Assembly: GCA_963930775.1 (NCBI GenBank)
Contig: OZ005693.1
Coordinates: forward strand, 6,758,001 to 6,822,000
DNA: 64,000 nt
Origin: Cliona cf. orientalis
Lineage: Eukaryota > Porifera > Demospongiae > Clionaida > Clionaidae
Direction: 5' to 3'
Part shown: positions 1 to 11,778 of the stretch, piece by piece
How positions within the stretch are numbered: position 1 is the stretch's first letter
Layout: the number at the start of each line of letters is the position of its first letter
Notes under the pieces: generated by a model
What the model saw: the letters and a program-made list of their open reading frames with translations, nothing else
Database searches by the model: none
Told to the model about the DNA's origin: nothing
Position numbers and translations under genes: made by a program

Positions 1-190
1 TTAGTTGAGTATAAATCCACTCCATTTCATAGCGTGCACATCTGTGGCACGCTAGTTTGGACCATTATTTAATTGTGGGTTTGTAGAGTGCATTTTACAA
101 TTGAGTATCTGATACGCCATTAATTTTTATTATATGATGCGCATGCTCGTAATGTGTTGCCATGGTGAGGTCAAGTGATAGAGGTCAGTG
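1..190 (+). repeat. Dispersed repeat pair, copy 1 (second at 6235-6430)
   Basis: Shared blocks TATAAATCCACTC-ATTT, GGCACG-T-GTTTG, GACACGCCAT-like and GTGTTGCCATGGTGA in the same order and orientation. The left edge of the window may cut this copy. Confidence 0.7.
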
Positions 191-499
191 ATGCACGCCG
201 CTGCATCCAGTGGTACCCGTACCATTGCGTACCACTCGGTACCTCGATAGTCTTATTGGTATAATTATTATAGCCAGCTCATCGACAGATATTGAACATT
301 ACAGACAATCGATAAATACATTGTAGCTACTGCCAACAACTAGAGCTCTCTAGAGCACAAAATCCTTGGCACATTACACGGCATTAGCTGCACAAGCAGG
401 CATCCAATGACAATACAATTGTTATAGCAGAGCAGTGTTGTTCAAGATTCAACGGTTTGCAATAGTTATAACTAACGCAAATAACTTGTGCAAGCTAAG

Positions 500-1480
500 C
501 TATAATTCGGGGCGAGCCTGAGTGATCCCCGAATATTATACACACGAGAGACAGGAAGCGGTTTTATAATAGTATACAATGTATATGTTTGTGTGGTGAT
601 CATTTCAGTGAGGAGAGAGTCATCCCCTCAGGGCCTGGCTACAGGTATATATATGTAGCTACTTGGACTCATGATGGTCATGGCAGAATGTAGGCTACTA
701 AAATTTAACTAGAGCTCTGTAGAGCACATACCCCACGCGCACATTGCGCAATCTATAGAATTGCTTTGTGTGCATGGCTATAATTAATTTTTATGAACTT
801 CTGCAGAAAATTAGTGGAAATGCTTCAATGTCATAGCTACCGGAGGTCCCGGTGACAAAAGCACTCTCTCTGCATTAGATCTAGACTACTAGGAGATATG
901 AACTGACACGTCCAATAGTCTGTTGTAATAGTATAGCCATTTTACATTACATTTTGGTTCCATAGGGCTGCAGATTTCAGCTCCGTCAGAGGATTCGGAT
1001 GGAGTATAGATTTCAAGGACATTATTAATTTCGACGATCTTTACCGGTCATAATGTTACTCTAGTTGTGCGCATGAGCAGACAATGCAATAGGCATGCAT
1101 TATGCATTGAGTAGGCACTGTCGATAGGCGTGGCTACGTAAAAAAGCACTATTTGTGACGTCTATGGACCGTATTCATCGATTTGACGAACACTGAAGCC
1201 AGTTTTTCGCCGAATTCGATTGATTCGTAGTACTTACGAGTCGCTTAGACGTATATATCTCGAGATATGGCGATTTTTGTGCTCACGACGACAACGACAA
1301 CAACGACGACAACGACACGACCGATTACTTTACCCCTTGCGCATGCGCGCGGGGTAATAATATAGTATAGGTGATCAACACAGCAGTCTATGATACTTTC
1401 ACTGTTGTGGTAGCTTCTCAGGCCTAGCTATTGGGGTACCAATCCCATGTGTATGCCTGTGTGCTAGACCTACACACTGT
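500..1480 (+). repeat. Large dispersed repeat, copy 1, split by element P
   Basis: It matches 16860-17390 in the order GGGGCGAGCCTGAG, CAGGAAGCGGTTTTAT, ATCATTTCAGTGAGGAGAGA, CCCCTCAGGGCCTGGCTACA, then (after P) AGTATAGGTGATCAACA and GTGGTAGCTTCTCAGGCCTA. The other copy lacks P, so P is an insertion. Confidence 0.8.
700..1365 (+). mobile_element. Element P, copy 1 (about 660 bp)
   Basis: It begins AACTAGAGCTCTGTAGAGCA and ends with the hairpin CCCCTTGCGCATGCGCGCGG. It is absent from the sister repeat at 17220, so the boundaries are about right. It has a CGACAACGA-type microsatellite near its end. Copies: 12385-12985 (inverse) and 63483-63835. Confidence 0.75.
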
Positions 1481-1554
1481 TCTTCTTGAATTGCTGTCTC
1501 TCAAGAAGCAGAGAAGGCACTACATATAAGTAGAACGTTGTGTATTGCTATGGG

Positions 1555-1772
1555 GAAAAGTCAAGAAGCTTATGTATATAGCATCAGCAAATGACTCCAA
1601 AAAGTGGTAAACAAAGTGGTTTCAGCAAAATCCACATAATTCATGCATTAGGAATACCAAATATAACACTGCACTTTGAACTCGCAAATGAGATATGTAG
1701 CAGCTAGCTTGGTAACAGACAGACACACAGAACTACCGTAACCCTACGGTGCATGCGCCGAGGGTTAATGGA
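1555..1772 (+). repeat. Repeat family Q, copy 1
   Basis: It shares ATGACTCCAAAA, AATCCACA-AA-TCATG, GGTAACAGACAGACA and an end palindrome around GCATGCGC with 5335-5583 and 60455-60655. Inverse partial copies lie at about 43610-43700 and 52130-52215. Confidence 0.7.
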
Positions 1773-1933
1773 CGTAAGTTTCTCATCACTACATAGCTGA
1801 AAATCCATTTCTTTGTCACTTGGTTAATGAGGGGCATGGCTACAATTTTTTTGTGTGTGTGCGTGCGCAACTTTGGCAATCAAAATACTGCACAAATGAT
1901 GCTATTTGTGTGTGCATTTGGTGTAGACCATTA

Positions 1934-2290
1934 GTAGCGATTTCAGACCTCCAAATTTCACCGATTTTTCCGCGGATTATTTTTAAGCGGAATATCAATA
2001 TTCGAGTATCAGAAGATAGCTCTCCACGAGCTCTATCCAACGGCGCTTGTAACGCGTCCGTACGTAAAACTGTTACGTAGCCACGCCCACCTAAACTTTC
2101 CCCATAGAAACTTAATACAAACAAAAACGAAGCTAGCGGCGGTTCCGCTGAACCAATTTGCACAGTTAAGGCATCAGTAGATAGGTCATTCAATGAGCTA
2201 CCTAGCGCAATTTTTTCTGTGAGTGTACTCCTAGCCAGAGCCGAGATATTTTCGATCTACTGGAGGCCCTTGGAGGTCTGATATCGCTAC
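1934..2290. mobile_element. Element S, copy 1, 5 bp target duplication CATTA
   Basis: Ends GTAGCGATTTCAGACCTCC and GGAGGTCTGATATCGCTAC. CATTA is at 1929-1933 and 2291-2295. It is 357 bp and inserted in the end of element AA. Confidence 0.8.
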
Positions 2291-2705
2291 CATTAGGCCA
2301 CATAAAATAACTTACTTGATTCTCATCCACCTTTTTCCAAAAAATAGGGGCGGGAGGAGGCATTTTATTTTTATTTTTTACTCATCAGGACACTAGAAAT
2401 AGCAGTAACTGGAGCATATTTTCGAGATATTTGGTAAAGGGTCGCTACTGCGCACGCGCGATAGCAATAAAATTCATAGAGGCGGCCTGTAAAAATTGAA
2501 TCCCGTTATATACCCGAAACCCGCGCGCTCCGCGCGCAATAGGAACACGGCCCAGCCCCCGTAGGGGGCTGGGCTAAATCACACAGTATTATAATATGAA
2601 CGCTAAGGCTAGGTAGGTTTTGGTTTAGGGTAGTGTTTGACACACAAGGGTTAGTACTACTATTGTCTATAAAGTCGTGACAAAAGAGCACCTGGCAGCG
2701 GCGTT

Positions 2706-2776
2706 CACCGTGGTGCAGTGGCTAAGGCTCTGGTCTATGGATCCATAGACCCCAGTTCGATCCTCGCTCCATTTAT
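2706..2776 (+). repeat. tRNA-like stretch inside element AA
   Basis: TGGTGCAGTGG matches box A and AGTTCGATCCT resembles box B. Between them a perfect palindrome GGTCTATGGATCCATAGACC takes the place of an anticodon arm. A T-rich run follows. Likely a decayed Pol III SINE head. Confidence 0.4.
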
Positions 2777-3046
2777 TGACTTTCTTTTTTTTTCCCTTAT
2801 ACTCTGGAAATTTTCTAAGTTGGGAGCGGGTTTCGGGTATATAACGCCGCTCGTAAAAATTGGGACGGGCGGGGATGAGAATCAAGTAAGTTATTTTATA
2901 TGGCCTTAGTGGGCCTACAAGATAATATGAAATTCTGACATTGGCATATGCCTCTCTCCTTCAATCCTCAATACTCACTGGACTGTCAAAGTTGTAGTTC
3001 CCAGGGAAGTTAGCTAGCATAGGGCTCGAGTGGGCTCAGCGGGTGG

Positions 3047-3404
3047 CAGTGGCGTGTCCGGGATTTGAAGGAGGGAGGTGCTAAGCCAATCGCGCGCGAA
3101 GCGCGCGCGCAAAATTTAAGCCACGCCCCCCAAAAACGTTGACCACGCCCCTCGCTAACGCGTTCTTGAAGATAGCTGGCTGACAAAGAAGGCTGTTTTG
3201 GCCAAGTAGCGACGAGAAAGAGTTGTTTAGAGAGCGAATTTTAGAGGCCAGTAAGTTTACTGTTGGTTCTGGCTACCAATTGTCGATTATCAGCATAAAC
3301 AGTTGCCACTGAGCTACTGATCTGGCTGTTGTGCCAGAGCTGAGGGGGGTGCTCGAGCACCCGGAGCCCCCCCCCCCCCCCCCCCCCCCTTGGACACGCC
3401 ACTG
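3047..3404. mobile_element. Element L, CAG..CTG ends, 5 bp target duplication GGTGG
   Basis: CAGTGGCGTGTCC and GGACACGCCACTG with GGTGG at 3042-3046 and 3405-3409. A run of C's (3367-3389) lies inside the right end. The CAGTGGCG terminus is typical of hAT. A partial relative starts at 24206 (CAGTGGCGTATCC). Confidence 0.75.
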
Positions 3405-3409
3405 GGTGG

Positions 3410-5085
3410 GCCCACTGTCTATGGATTTACAATTGCTTGGCCTGACAAGCTGAAGCTGCTAGGATAAGTTTCTACACTTACTATTTTAAGCTCATTTAGA
3501 TGCAGCAGTCCATAATTTACTATCTCCGATATGAAAATTCGAAAGGTCAAACAGTGGGCATGGTTGACTGCACAGTACTATATAGCACAATATCAGAGGA
3601 GGTTGGACAAGGTCTCATACATAATTGAGGAATTTTTGGAATTGGGGAATAAAACTTGGCCAGTTAGTCTATGTTCAGACGAGATGTCTGTGCCTAACCT
3701 GTGCCCCATGAGAAAATCAACCATGGAATACCTTTGAGCTCCTTTACATACATGGAATGCGATGGAATGTACTGTAAATATGCACCCCATCGGACAAGTA
3801 ATACTATTTTGATGATCACAATAGGCCAGGATGCGATGTTTCATCATTATGGAGTCACTGATAAAGTATTATCCCACAATTCAAAGATTTTTGTCTTTAT
3901 GTATTACACTATGCATGTCCGACCTCCTCTGGTACAATATATACTGTAGTTTTATTAATAACCATTAAATTGTCATGGTCACGTGACATAATAAGTGGAC
4001 ATGGTCAACCTAAACATTTTTCGTGTGAAGTACACAAACAAAATGATAACTTATCATATCCACTATATATCCCTACACTTGTGGGAGTCAACATCTATAG
4101 GTGTGGCATGATATTATCGACAAAAACAAGCATAGGGATGAATAATAAGCCCCATTTACATGTAGCGCTTAACTCAGGTCTGAATCCGCGTTAAAGTAAC
4201 TCGCTTACGTGTAAACACGCTAATTCACTCATACACCAAATTAGTTAACCCGGGTTGTGACCCACATCCTAATGTGGATTAGAAGTGGGTTACATGCAAA
4301 GCAGTGAGCTATGAACATCACATCAAGCGCATGCGTATAAAACTGGTTTGGTACATGTAAATGCTATAATGGATGTAATAAGTTATCCCTACAAAATTTA
4401 ATGTTGTTTTTGTACCTTTTGGCACTATTCATCCTTTAATTATTTTCAATTGTTTGTATACTTGTGAGCAATATGATTGGGTCATTACAATGCAGTTTAC
4501 AAAACATTTAGTAGTTTGTGAGACACTGATGATGATACACGTAGCTACAATTATCAGTATTTTATTTAGAGTGGGGGTGCCCTGGGAATTCCTTCCCCAT
4601 AAAATGTTGAGAAAATTAATTACTACATTACCAAAATATATAATACAAATGTCAATGATTGATTAGCCTGTTTGATACAACAGTGGCTTCTTTTCAACTA
4701 TTAAAGGGGATGTACGGATAGCTATAGATCCAACAAGACGACTGGCTCATCACTTATCAGAGCCGAAAAGGTTCTTGGTCTGTTTCTCAGGCCCAACCCA
4801 TCCTACTTTTCGAGAAATTTTTGAGGTCAGAGATCAGGTTTAATTACAGTCTGGGCATGCACAATATACTTTTTGAGGAAAGACTTGATATTAATCATAT
4901 TCCTGGCAAATTAATTGCTTTATTTTCTATGAATACCACTGGTGCTAAACCCTCGGCGCTGTCAGATTTATAGTAATGATAATATTATACTACACAGGTA
5001 GCTATAAAGATGATCGTATATTATTAGGCTGTGTCTAAAATTTAGCGCTTCGAGTACCAGCAAACTAGCCTGCCAAAAAGCTTAG
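3410..5085. other. AT-rich stretch without a recognised gene
   Basis: Short open frames on both strands have no conserved content. A TATATCCCTACACTTGTGGG phrase near 4065 resembles the arms of element W. Confidence 0.4.
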
Positions 5086-5091
5086 TCCAAA

Positions 5092-5164
5092 GATCTAGCA
5101 GGATTCGAACCCATGACCACCGCTCCACCATCACCAGCCATAGTCCGCTCAGCCAACCCAGATC
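5092..5164 (-). repeat. tRNA-derived sequence (SINE head or tRNA pseudogene)
   Basis: On the minus strand 73 nt run from GATCTGG to CTAGATC, which pair as a 7 bp acceptor stem (one G-T). Inside are box-A-like TGGCTGAGCGG and box-B-like GGGTTCGAATCC. The D and anticodon stems fold poorly and no anticodon can be assigned, so a functional tRNA is unlikely. Confidence 0.5.
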
Positions 5165-5334
5165 AACGCTGCTAGATGCCGTTTTTGCCAACTTTATACA
5201 CCTTCATCCATATGTCCCCTGACCCCGCCTTCGTACCCCTCACGCCTGCGTATAACTATTAGGCCTATGCCGTATATAGCGTGACACACCCAGCATTTTA
5301 TTTATACAAAAAGTTAGCTGGCCGGGATCGGAGA

Positions 5335-5583
5335 AGACATGAAGCTTAGAATCAGTAAATGACTCCAAAACTACCAAAATAATCGTTCTCTATGAAATCC
5401 ACACAAATCATGAGTTTGGAATGCCATAAGGAACCTTATAACTTCGAAATTTGGATTCGCAAACGAGGTATGTACACGTACATGTAGCAGTTAGCGTGGT
5501 AACAGACAGACAGACAGACAGACAGACACACACACACACACAGAACAACTACAGTAGCCCTCGCGCATGCGCTGAGGGTTAAT
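5335..5583 (+). repeat. Repeat family Q, copy 2, with CAGA and CA microsatellites
   Basis: Same layout as copy 1. The internal ACAGAC phrase has expanded to (CAGA)n and (CA)n at 5505-5541. It ends CCTCGCGCATGCGCTGAGGG. Confidence 0.7.
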
Positions 5584-6234
5584 TACAAGCCAACCTACCG
5601 AAGGTACAGTGCTACTGAGCAAGAGAATAAATTCGTTGTAATTACCAGTGTATGCTTATTGCAGGTGAAACTTGTATCTACATGTATCCTGATCTCACTT
5701 GGTGCCCAGTTAGGTCAATGGATGAACTACATGTATCTACGCCCCCAGCGGCAGGCTGAGCTCAGGCTTCATATGGCTTCAGTATACAGAAATATCCGGA
5801 AATTATTGAACTTTACATTGGGCACTTAAAATATTCAATAATAGTTAAGAACACAGACTTGAAATGAAAATAGCCACCAACAAGTTGTACCTTTATGTCA
5901 AATAGGAAGTCTTAATTACAAGCAGTCATGTTATTTAATGAAAAGAGTATAATAGAGTCGGTAGACTCTATAAGTAGGGATGGCCCGGATATGCCATATA
6001 TGTAATACATTACAAATACCCAAATTAATATCTCAAAATAGGTAATTTTGTGAAATTTCTAAGTGTGAAAATCAGAATCTCCAGCAAAATTGTGCATCTA
6101 GCAAGACCAAGATCATTCATCAAAACAATTGTACATGCCAGAACCAGATGTTTGAAAAATAGCCCACTTCTCATTCTTTCTTTCTTTTCATTATCAGGGC
6201 TAACTCAAGACTGTCTGGACCGCTCGCTTTACAT

Positions 6235-6430
6235 GTAGTTCTTGTATAAATCCACTCTATTTTGTAGCGCGCAGGTCCATGGCACGTTTGTTTGACGCTA
6301 TCTCTACAGTTATACTTAATGGTGGGTGTGTACGGCACATTAACTAATGGGTGTGTCTGACACGCCATTTTGTCATACAATGTGCATGCTCGGAATGTGT
6401 TGCCATGGTGAAATCATGTGACTATGGTCA
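6235..6430 (+). repeat. Dispersed repeat pair, copy 2
   Basis: Second copy of the 1-190 repeat, sharing ATGCTCGGAATGTGTTGCCA with one change. No coding content. Confidence 0.7.
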
Positions 6431-6799
6431 GGGGCGTGGCGCGCGCAATGTAGCATGATCGAACCGGACCTCGTGCAATGTAACTGGCCTGGCTCGATCG
6501 CTCAGCGCTCAGTTCTGGCTCTCCCACACGAGCTAACTAGGTATAGCTTAATTAACTAGGCCAGTGCGAGCTGAACGCTATACAGTGAACTAGGTATCAA
6601 GAGGCCCCTGAGTCAGCAGTCAGCATAACAGCCAGTTCACAACTTGAAGAGACACACCGCTACCTGGGCAGCCTTCTTGTCAGCCACCTTGAAGGGCGTG
6701 GCTAAGACTCCCAGCTACTTAATTACACTGAGAGTTGAATGAGCAAGCCATATAAGATGGTATTGATAAATTACACCAAGAGCAGTAAAAAAAGAACAG

Positions 6800-7172
6800 A
6801 AACAAGTATAACAAACAATAAAATTTTGAAGGATGAAGTAGGGATGGCAGGGTCAAAAAGTATGCAAACAAGATTTGTAAGGCATAAGCATCTGCTATAC
6901 ATCCCTACGTTTGCTTTTTGAGGGGTGCACTGAAAATAATGCAATTGAATCAAAACTGACTATCCTGAACCATCGTGACAACCAGAGAACAACATGAATG
7001 TCTCCCACATGCCGCACTCGATAAATATATCAACATTATAGGTGCATAATAATCGAGAAAAGCAAGCGTAGGGATGTATAGCAGATGCTTATGCCTTACA
7101 AATCTTGTTTGCATACTTTTTGACCTTGCCATCCCTACTTCATCCTTCAATTTTATTGTTTTTTTATACTTG
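6800..7172. mobile_element. Element W, about 105 bp inverted arms
   Basis: 6800-6921 and 7050-7172 are near-identical inverted arms containing GGATGAAGTAGGGATGGCA and CAAGATTTGTAAGGCATAAG. The spacer is about 130 bp. The two similar short frames on opposite strands are just the two arms. Confidence 0.8.
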
Positions 7173-7233
7173 TACAACATGGTCAACTTAAGTTAGGCAC
7201 TCAGTCTTAGTTAAGAGCTGATATTACAATATA

Positions 7234-7634
7234 CAGTGTAGTCCACTTAATTCAAATCCGCTTAAGACGAATATTCGCCTAATTCAAATTCTTTCAGATT
7301 CCCTACATAGAGCTAATACATATATTTGAATTGGTCTTTTCTCTTAATTAGAAAAATTACAGCCAGCTTTAGCATACAAAAGTACACATATTTATATAAA
7401 TATAGAACATAGATCACATGGAGATCACTACAATCCTCCTTGAGACGTGAAACTATTAAGTGTCTATTACCTAAATCACTCTCAGAACAATTCATATATG
7501 GCTGAATGCTCCACTAATAATCATTGCAGGGTCTCAATACAGTGGTTTATATGGATCGCTGTAATTCAAATTTTCGTTTAATTCAAATAATATTTTTCAT
7601 GGACTTTGAGATTCGATTTAAGTGGACTACACTG
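7234..7634. mobile_element. Element X, mariner/pogo-like MITE, TA target duplication
   Basis: CAGTGTAGTCCACTTAA at the left and its inverse at the right, flanked by TA (7232-7233, 7635-7636). The ends repeat TTAATTCAAAT-type subterminal motifs, as in pogo/Tigger-like MITEs. 401 bp, no coding. Confidence 0.8.
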
Positions 7635-7903
7635 TATATATATTATGCATCCTTATGCATTTACAATCCTAGTGCATGCATGGAACTGCAAATTTAATGT
7701 TTTGCGGGAAACGCCAAATCCGGAAGCAAATGTTTGCGCCAGTTGTTCGAGATAGGTCAGAGTCCTCATTAATGACATTGTATGAGCATTAAAATAACGT
7801 TTAATTGACCACGCCGTCTAGCAATCTGAAACAAGATGACGAGAATGGCATAATAAATGTCACACGCTGAAAAGTTTATTGCTTCTCAACAATCTAACTA
7901 ATA

Positions 7904-8275
7904 GTTAGACACTGAGGACAAGGGATCTACAGTATTTAGCATCCCGATGGCCCTGAGCTGTGACACCCGAGCATAGTGAGGGTATTACTAAGGGGACAGA
8001 GGGATGCTAAATGCTGTGGATCCCATTGGCCGAGGTGAGCTAAGTTACTTAGAGTTTTACAACTGTTGCTATAGTAGTACAGCTATTTGTCTTGGAGCTC
8101 TCATAATACCATGGATCCTATTGGCCAAAATTTACAGTACATGTGTAACTAAGTACAATTTGCAAGTAATTACCTAAGTAAAACCTACATGTACAAGTAA
8201 CTAAGCTACTTAGTTACCTCCTATTGACCAATCAGATTACAGGAAAGTGGCAGTAAACTCCTAAATGAGGTAAGA
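7904..8275 (+). repeat. Palindromic repeat H, copy 1
   Basis: GTTAGACACTGAGGACAAGG, then GGGATCTACAGTATTTAGCA mirrored by GCTAAATGCTGTGGATCCCA, then blocks of AAGTAACTAAG and GACCAATCAGATTACAGGAA. Copies at 11306-11778 and, inverse, 13185-13347. Confidence 0.75.
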
Positions 8276-8584
8276 TACTAGCAATAGTCAGGCCAAAAGC
8301 ACTTAATTAACCCTCCAGAGCCTTGGAAAAAAAAAGTGTGGTAGGGCGTACACTTATTAGTTAACTAGGCGGCCACTCATAAACGTTAATCTTGTACAGA
8401 AATAGACATATGTATAAGTCTTGCTTTATGCTCTCCAAATCTTTCAATGGCTGAATTTTTCGGGATTTACATTGCTATTGTAATGAAAACTTGACCATGC
8501 ACTCAGTAGCTGCATAGTTGAAATGGTGTATGTGGTAAAGGTCGTCAATATAGTGGGTTCACTTCACTGTACAGTACGATGCCG

Positions 8585-8890
8585 GTGCCTCAGTCGCAGA
8601 CTAGCCTCGGATCATCAAGAATCTGAGAGTATCTCTGGACCTCGATAGTGAAAATTTTCAAAGCTAAGAAGAACTCAACAGCGCAGTACAGCTAGATTGG
8701 TCCGGCGGCACGCTGCTCATGGTGCGTGCTATATATAGTGCAGGGCTATCTATATATATCCACGGGATTACGTCAGCCTGGAGAACGCGTGAAGTTCGGC
8801 CGTCGCTGCTCGTCAGAGAAGGCAACACGCTACTTGTAAGGTATTCGTTGGATACACGCACAAGACACTCTACATATTTCTCTGAATTTC
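8585..8890 (+). repeat. Diverged dispersed repeat, copy 1 (second at 21220-21545)
   Basis: Shared, ordered matches with CIAO2B intron 1 include CAGTGCAGTACAGCT-like, GCTATATA, ATTCACATGAT/ATCCACGGGAT, CAGAGAA-GCAACA and GGATACA-GC. Short open frames here are not convincing genes. Confidence 0.45.
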
Positions 8891-8989
8891 AAGTCCCAGA
8901 AGGGCTCCATCGAGGCCCTCAATTTTCTCACACTTACCTCATAGATTACCTCATAACTACCTAATAACCGCAAAAAGTGAATTGTTACT

Positions 8990-10050
8990 GAGTGCATAAT
9001 TTACATGTGATGTTAGATGGATGTCACAGCATGTCATGCCTTCAGTTACGGAACGGTCTTTCTTTGGAGCCTTGTACACTATAACTGCAGCTAAAACCAC
9101 TTTTTCTATTCATTATTTATCAAAATAAGTCCACATGCGAAGTTAAAAAAAATGTACTCTCTTACTCAGTAGCTACCACTGTAAGGCCAGCCCAAGAAAC
9201 AGTCTTCAAATAGGAGATGTGCTGCTCTGCTATTCACATCATTAATATTTGTACCCAACCTTATAGGAGGTATGCTATTTTGCTATTAAGTGGAGAATAC
9301 ATGTAGGTAGCCCCCGCTAGATTTTGCACCCAATAGGTGATAAATCACCAATGATTTAGTGTCCACAGGGGTGGCATATCCCCACTATGGATTTTTTTTT
9401 GTTGTGGGTACAAAATTACTGGGGAAATAGTATCTGGCACCAAGGGTACCAGGTCACCAGCGCTTGTGGTACCAACTTGAGTGCTAGCAACCATTGGGTA
9501 AGGCACTAGTTGTGAAAATGCTAGTTCAGTTGAATCAGACAAAGTCAGTGACATTGGTTACCCTGACTGGGTGCAAATTCTGTCCCCCTAATCGAGGAGG
9601 AGTCACTACAACCCAGAGCCAGTACCATTCAAGGGGAATTATTAAACTCCCGTCAGACACTACATGTACATGTAGATCTACTTGTGTAGTTGTGTCTTCA
9701 CATGGGGACGGGGGTGCAATAGAACTAGGGGTACGTGTACTATTATACAATCATGCAAATTAAACCCATGATATTACACGAATAATCAAGATTCTACAGT
9801 GAAGTGTGTAATCGCAAGAAAGTTCCTGCCAAACCGCAGCACAAATGCTAGGTCCAGCTGTTTAAAGCTGTGAGAGCTACATGTAGGAACCTGGCCGATT
9901 GCACGAGTGGGGTACTATAAGTACATGTAGTTCACCGGGAGTATCAGAACACCATCAGTCCTTAGTGCATTCTAACATAACTGAGTACTAAACCACAGTA
10001 GCCTAGTCCTCAGGATAAATATCGTGGTTACAGTTACCATAATTATTATT
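8990..10050. other. No recognised gene; Pro/Ser-rich frames near 9345-9750 judged chance
   Basis: Two overlapping minus-strand frames are proline-, valine- and serine-rich but lie in different frames and lack splice sites or a known motif. Confidence 0.35.
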
Positions 10051-10058
10051 CTAAATCA

Positions 10059-10356
10059 GTTAGAGACCTCGTCCAATGGTCTCTTCGCTTTTAAGAAACC
10101 CTCAGGCCCTTAGTAGCACCCTCGCTTTACCTGGTATGCTACATGTCTCAGGCCTTCGTGTCTCTTAAAACACATAGAGATCTTGGACTCGGTCTCTAAC
10201 TACATGTATATATTAGTTAGAAGGTCTCTACACATTTTAAGAGACCTGAAGGCCCGAGGCTGCAGTATACCAAGTGCAGCGAGGGTGCTACTACATGTAA
10301 GTGCCTGAAAGTCTCTTTAAAGCGTAGAGACCATCGGATAAGGTCTCTGATTTAGA
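10059..10356. repeat. GTTAGAGACC double palindrome I, copy 1
   Basis: Two head-to-head hairpins: GTTAGAGACCTCGTCCAATG to CTCGGTCTCTAAC, then GAAGGTCTCTACACATTTTA to its mirror. Loops read CACCCTCGCTTTACC and GCAGCGAGGGTGCTA. Confidence 0.75.
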
Positions 10357-10767
10357 ATAATATTATAGCAACTGTATCTGTGGTAGTTGACCTAAGGGCT
10401 AGGCTACTGTTGCACTCACTGGTCAGTGACTGTGCATCTCTATTTGCCCTTGGCTATACTTGTAGGTCTCTATGAAACTTACAGGTCTCTATGAAAACTT
10501 GTTGCGAATGTACCAAACCCTTTCTCTCTTGTGAACAGGCAGGCACCCAGACTACCCATCACCGATGAATGATACCCCATGGTATGAAATCACCACCTTG
10601 AGAGCACACTATCACGGCTAGCACTGATTCAAAGCTATTGAAATTTATACAAACAGTCACCAGCTTAGGTAGAAAATGAAGCAAAAATAAAGATTTATCA
10701 GATCATAAGAAAGAGTTAAGGGAATTTTGTATACTTTGTCTCCTGAAAAAGTTCTGCACCAACCCAA

Positions 10768-11110
10768 ATAGACCCATTGTACGTGACGTCACGGGGTGCG
10801 TGCAGTAGGCCGCCCTGGAGGACAACTGGAGCCGTTTTCTATGGTGAAAATGTACAGAGGCTGCCTTTGTCGCTCGTTTGCAAAGAAGGTAAGCTTCTGT
10901 TTTTCTCGTGGTTGCAGTATGCTTGACTAACCACAGCGTGCTTCGAAATATCATTTAGTTGGCTGGGGTCCATGTATAATGATAGAGCAATAGCACCATT
11001 TAGCGCTCGCTAGTACAAGTTACATAGACACTTGTACTCCAACATGGTGGCCATTGGAGGAAAATTTACGGAGTTCTACGGATTTTCATGTACTTGCAAT
11101 GGGTCTACAT
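10768..11110. repeat. Candidate MITE with TAGACCCATTG ends
   Basis: TAGACCCATTGTAC at 10768 and the inverse TGCAATGGGTCTAC at 11095 bracket 340 bp. It includes TGACGTCACG (CRE-like) and a short frame MVKMYRGCLCRSFAKK ending at a GTAAGC. The frame leads nowhere recognisable. Confidence 0.4.
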
Positions 11111-11305
11111 GTATAAACCAATCAAATTTCACATAATCCTAGCAAATGCAATTGAAACGCATTGGGGCTCCAGAGTTCTAATTAAGCTGCTGTTGCACTG
11201 TACATCTTTCTGGCTATACTTGTACATGTACATGTAGGTCTCTATGAGAAATAGAGACCTCTGAGTGACCAATCAGATCACAGTATTAATTTTATTATAA
11301 ATAAT

Positions 11306-11778
11306 ATAGACACCAAGGACAAGGGATCTATAGTATTTAGCATCCCGATGGCCCTGAGCTGTGACACCCGAGCATAGTGAGGGTATTACTAAGGGGACAG
11401 ACGGATGCTAAATACCGTGGATCCCATTGGCCGAGGTGAGCTAAGTTACTAAAGTTTAGAGTTTTACGACTGTTGCTACAGTAGTACAGCTATTTGCCTT
11501 GGAGCTCTCATAATACCATGGATCCTATTGGCCAAAATTTACAAGTAACTAAATAAAATCTAAAAGTAACTAAGCTACTTAGTTACCTCCTATTGACCAA
11601 TCAGATTACAGGAAAGCGGCAGTAAAATTCTAATAATATTATATGTTAGAATTTTATTGCCACTTTCCTGTAATCTGATTGGTCAATAGGAAGTAACTAA
11701 GTAGCTTAGGTTTTACTTAGTTACATGTAAATTTTACTTTAGTTACTTGTAAATTTTGGCCAATAGGATCCATGGTAT
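11306..11778. repeat. Palindromic repeat H, copy 2, with a 265 bp inverted repeat
   Basis: Same start as copy 1. From 11514 to 11778 the sequence folds on itself: GGATCCTATTGGCCAAAATT and the CAATCAGATTACAGGAAAG arm are mirrored around AATATTATATG. A long hairpin with CCAAT motifs in both arms. Confidence 0.8.

Larger units (their letters stand above)
1918..2924. mobile_element. Element AA, interrupted in its left end by element S
   Basis: Left end GTAGACCATTA joined, across S, to GGCCACATAAAATAACTTAC and CTTGATTCTCATCC. The right end (2873-2924) is its inverse. A second inner pair, CGTTATATACCCGAAACCCG at 2503 and its inverse at 2825, lies inside. About 640 bp without S. A tRNA-like stretch is at 2706-2776. 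Confidence 0.7.

Noticed and set aside
6670-6725. Minus-strand FKVADKKAAQ before a GTAGCG
   Set aside because: Too short and surrounded by nothing coding-like.
6739-7186. Two similar short frames on opposite strands
   Set aside because: They are the two arms of inverted-repeat element W read in each direction.
9345-9750. Overlapping Pro/Ser-rich minus-strand frames
   Set aside because: Different frames, no splice sites at the junction, no known domain.
10841-10891. MVKMYRGCLCRSFAKK with a GTAAGC donor after a CRE-like site
   Set aside because: Looks like a first exon but lies in a candidate MITE and no second exon was found.
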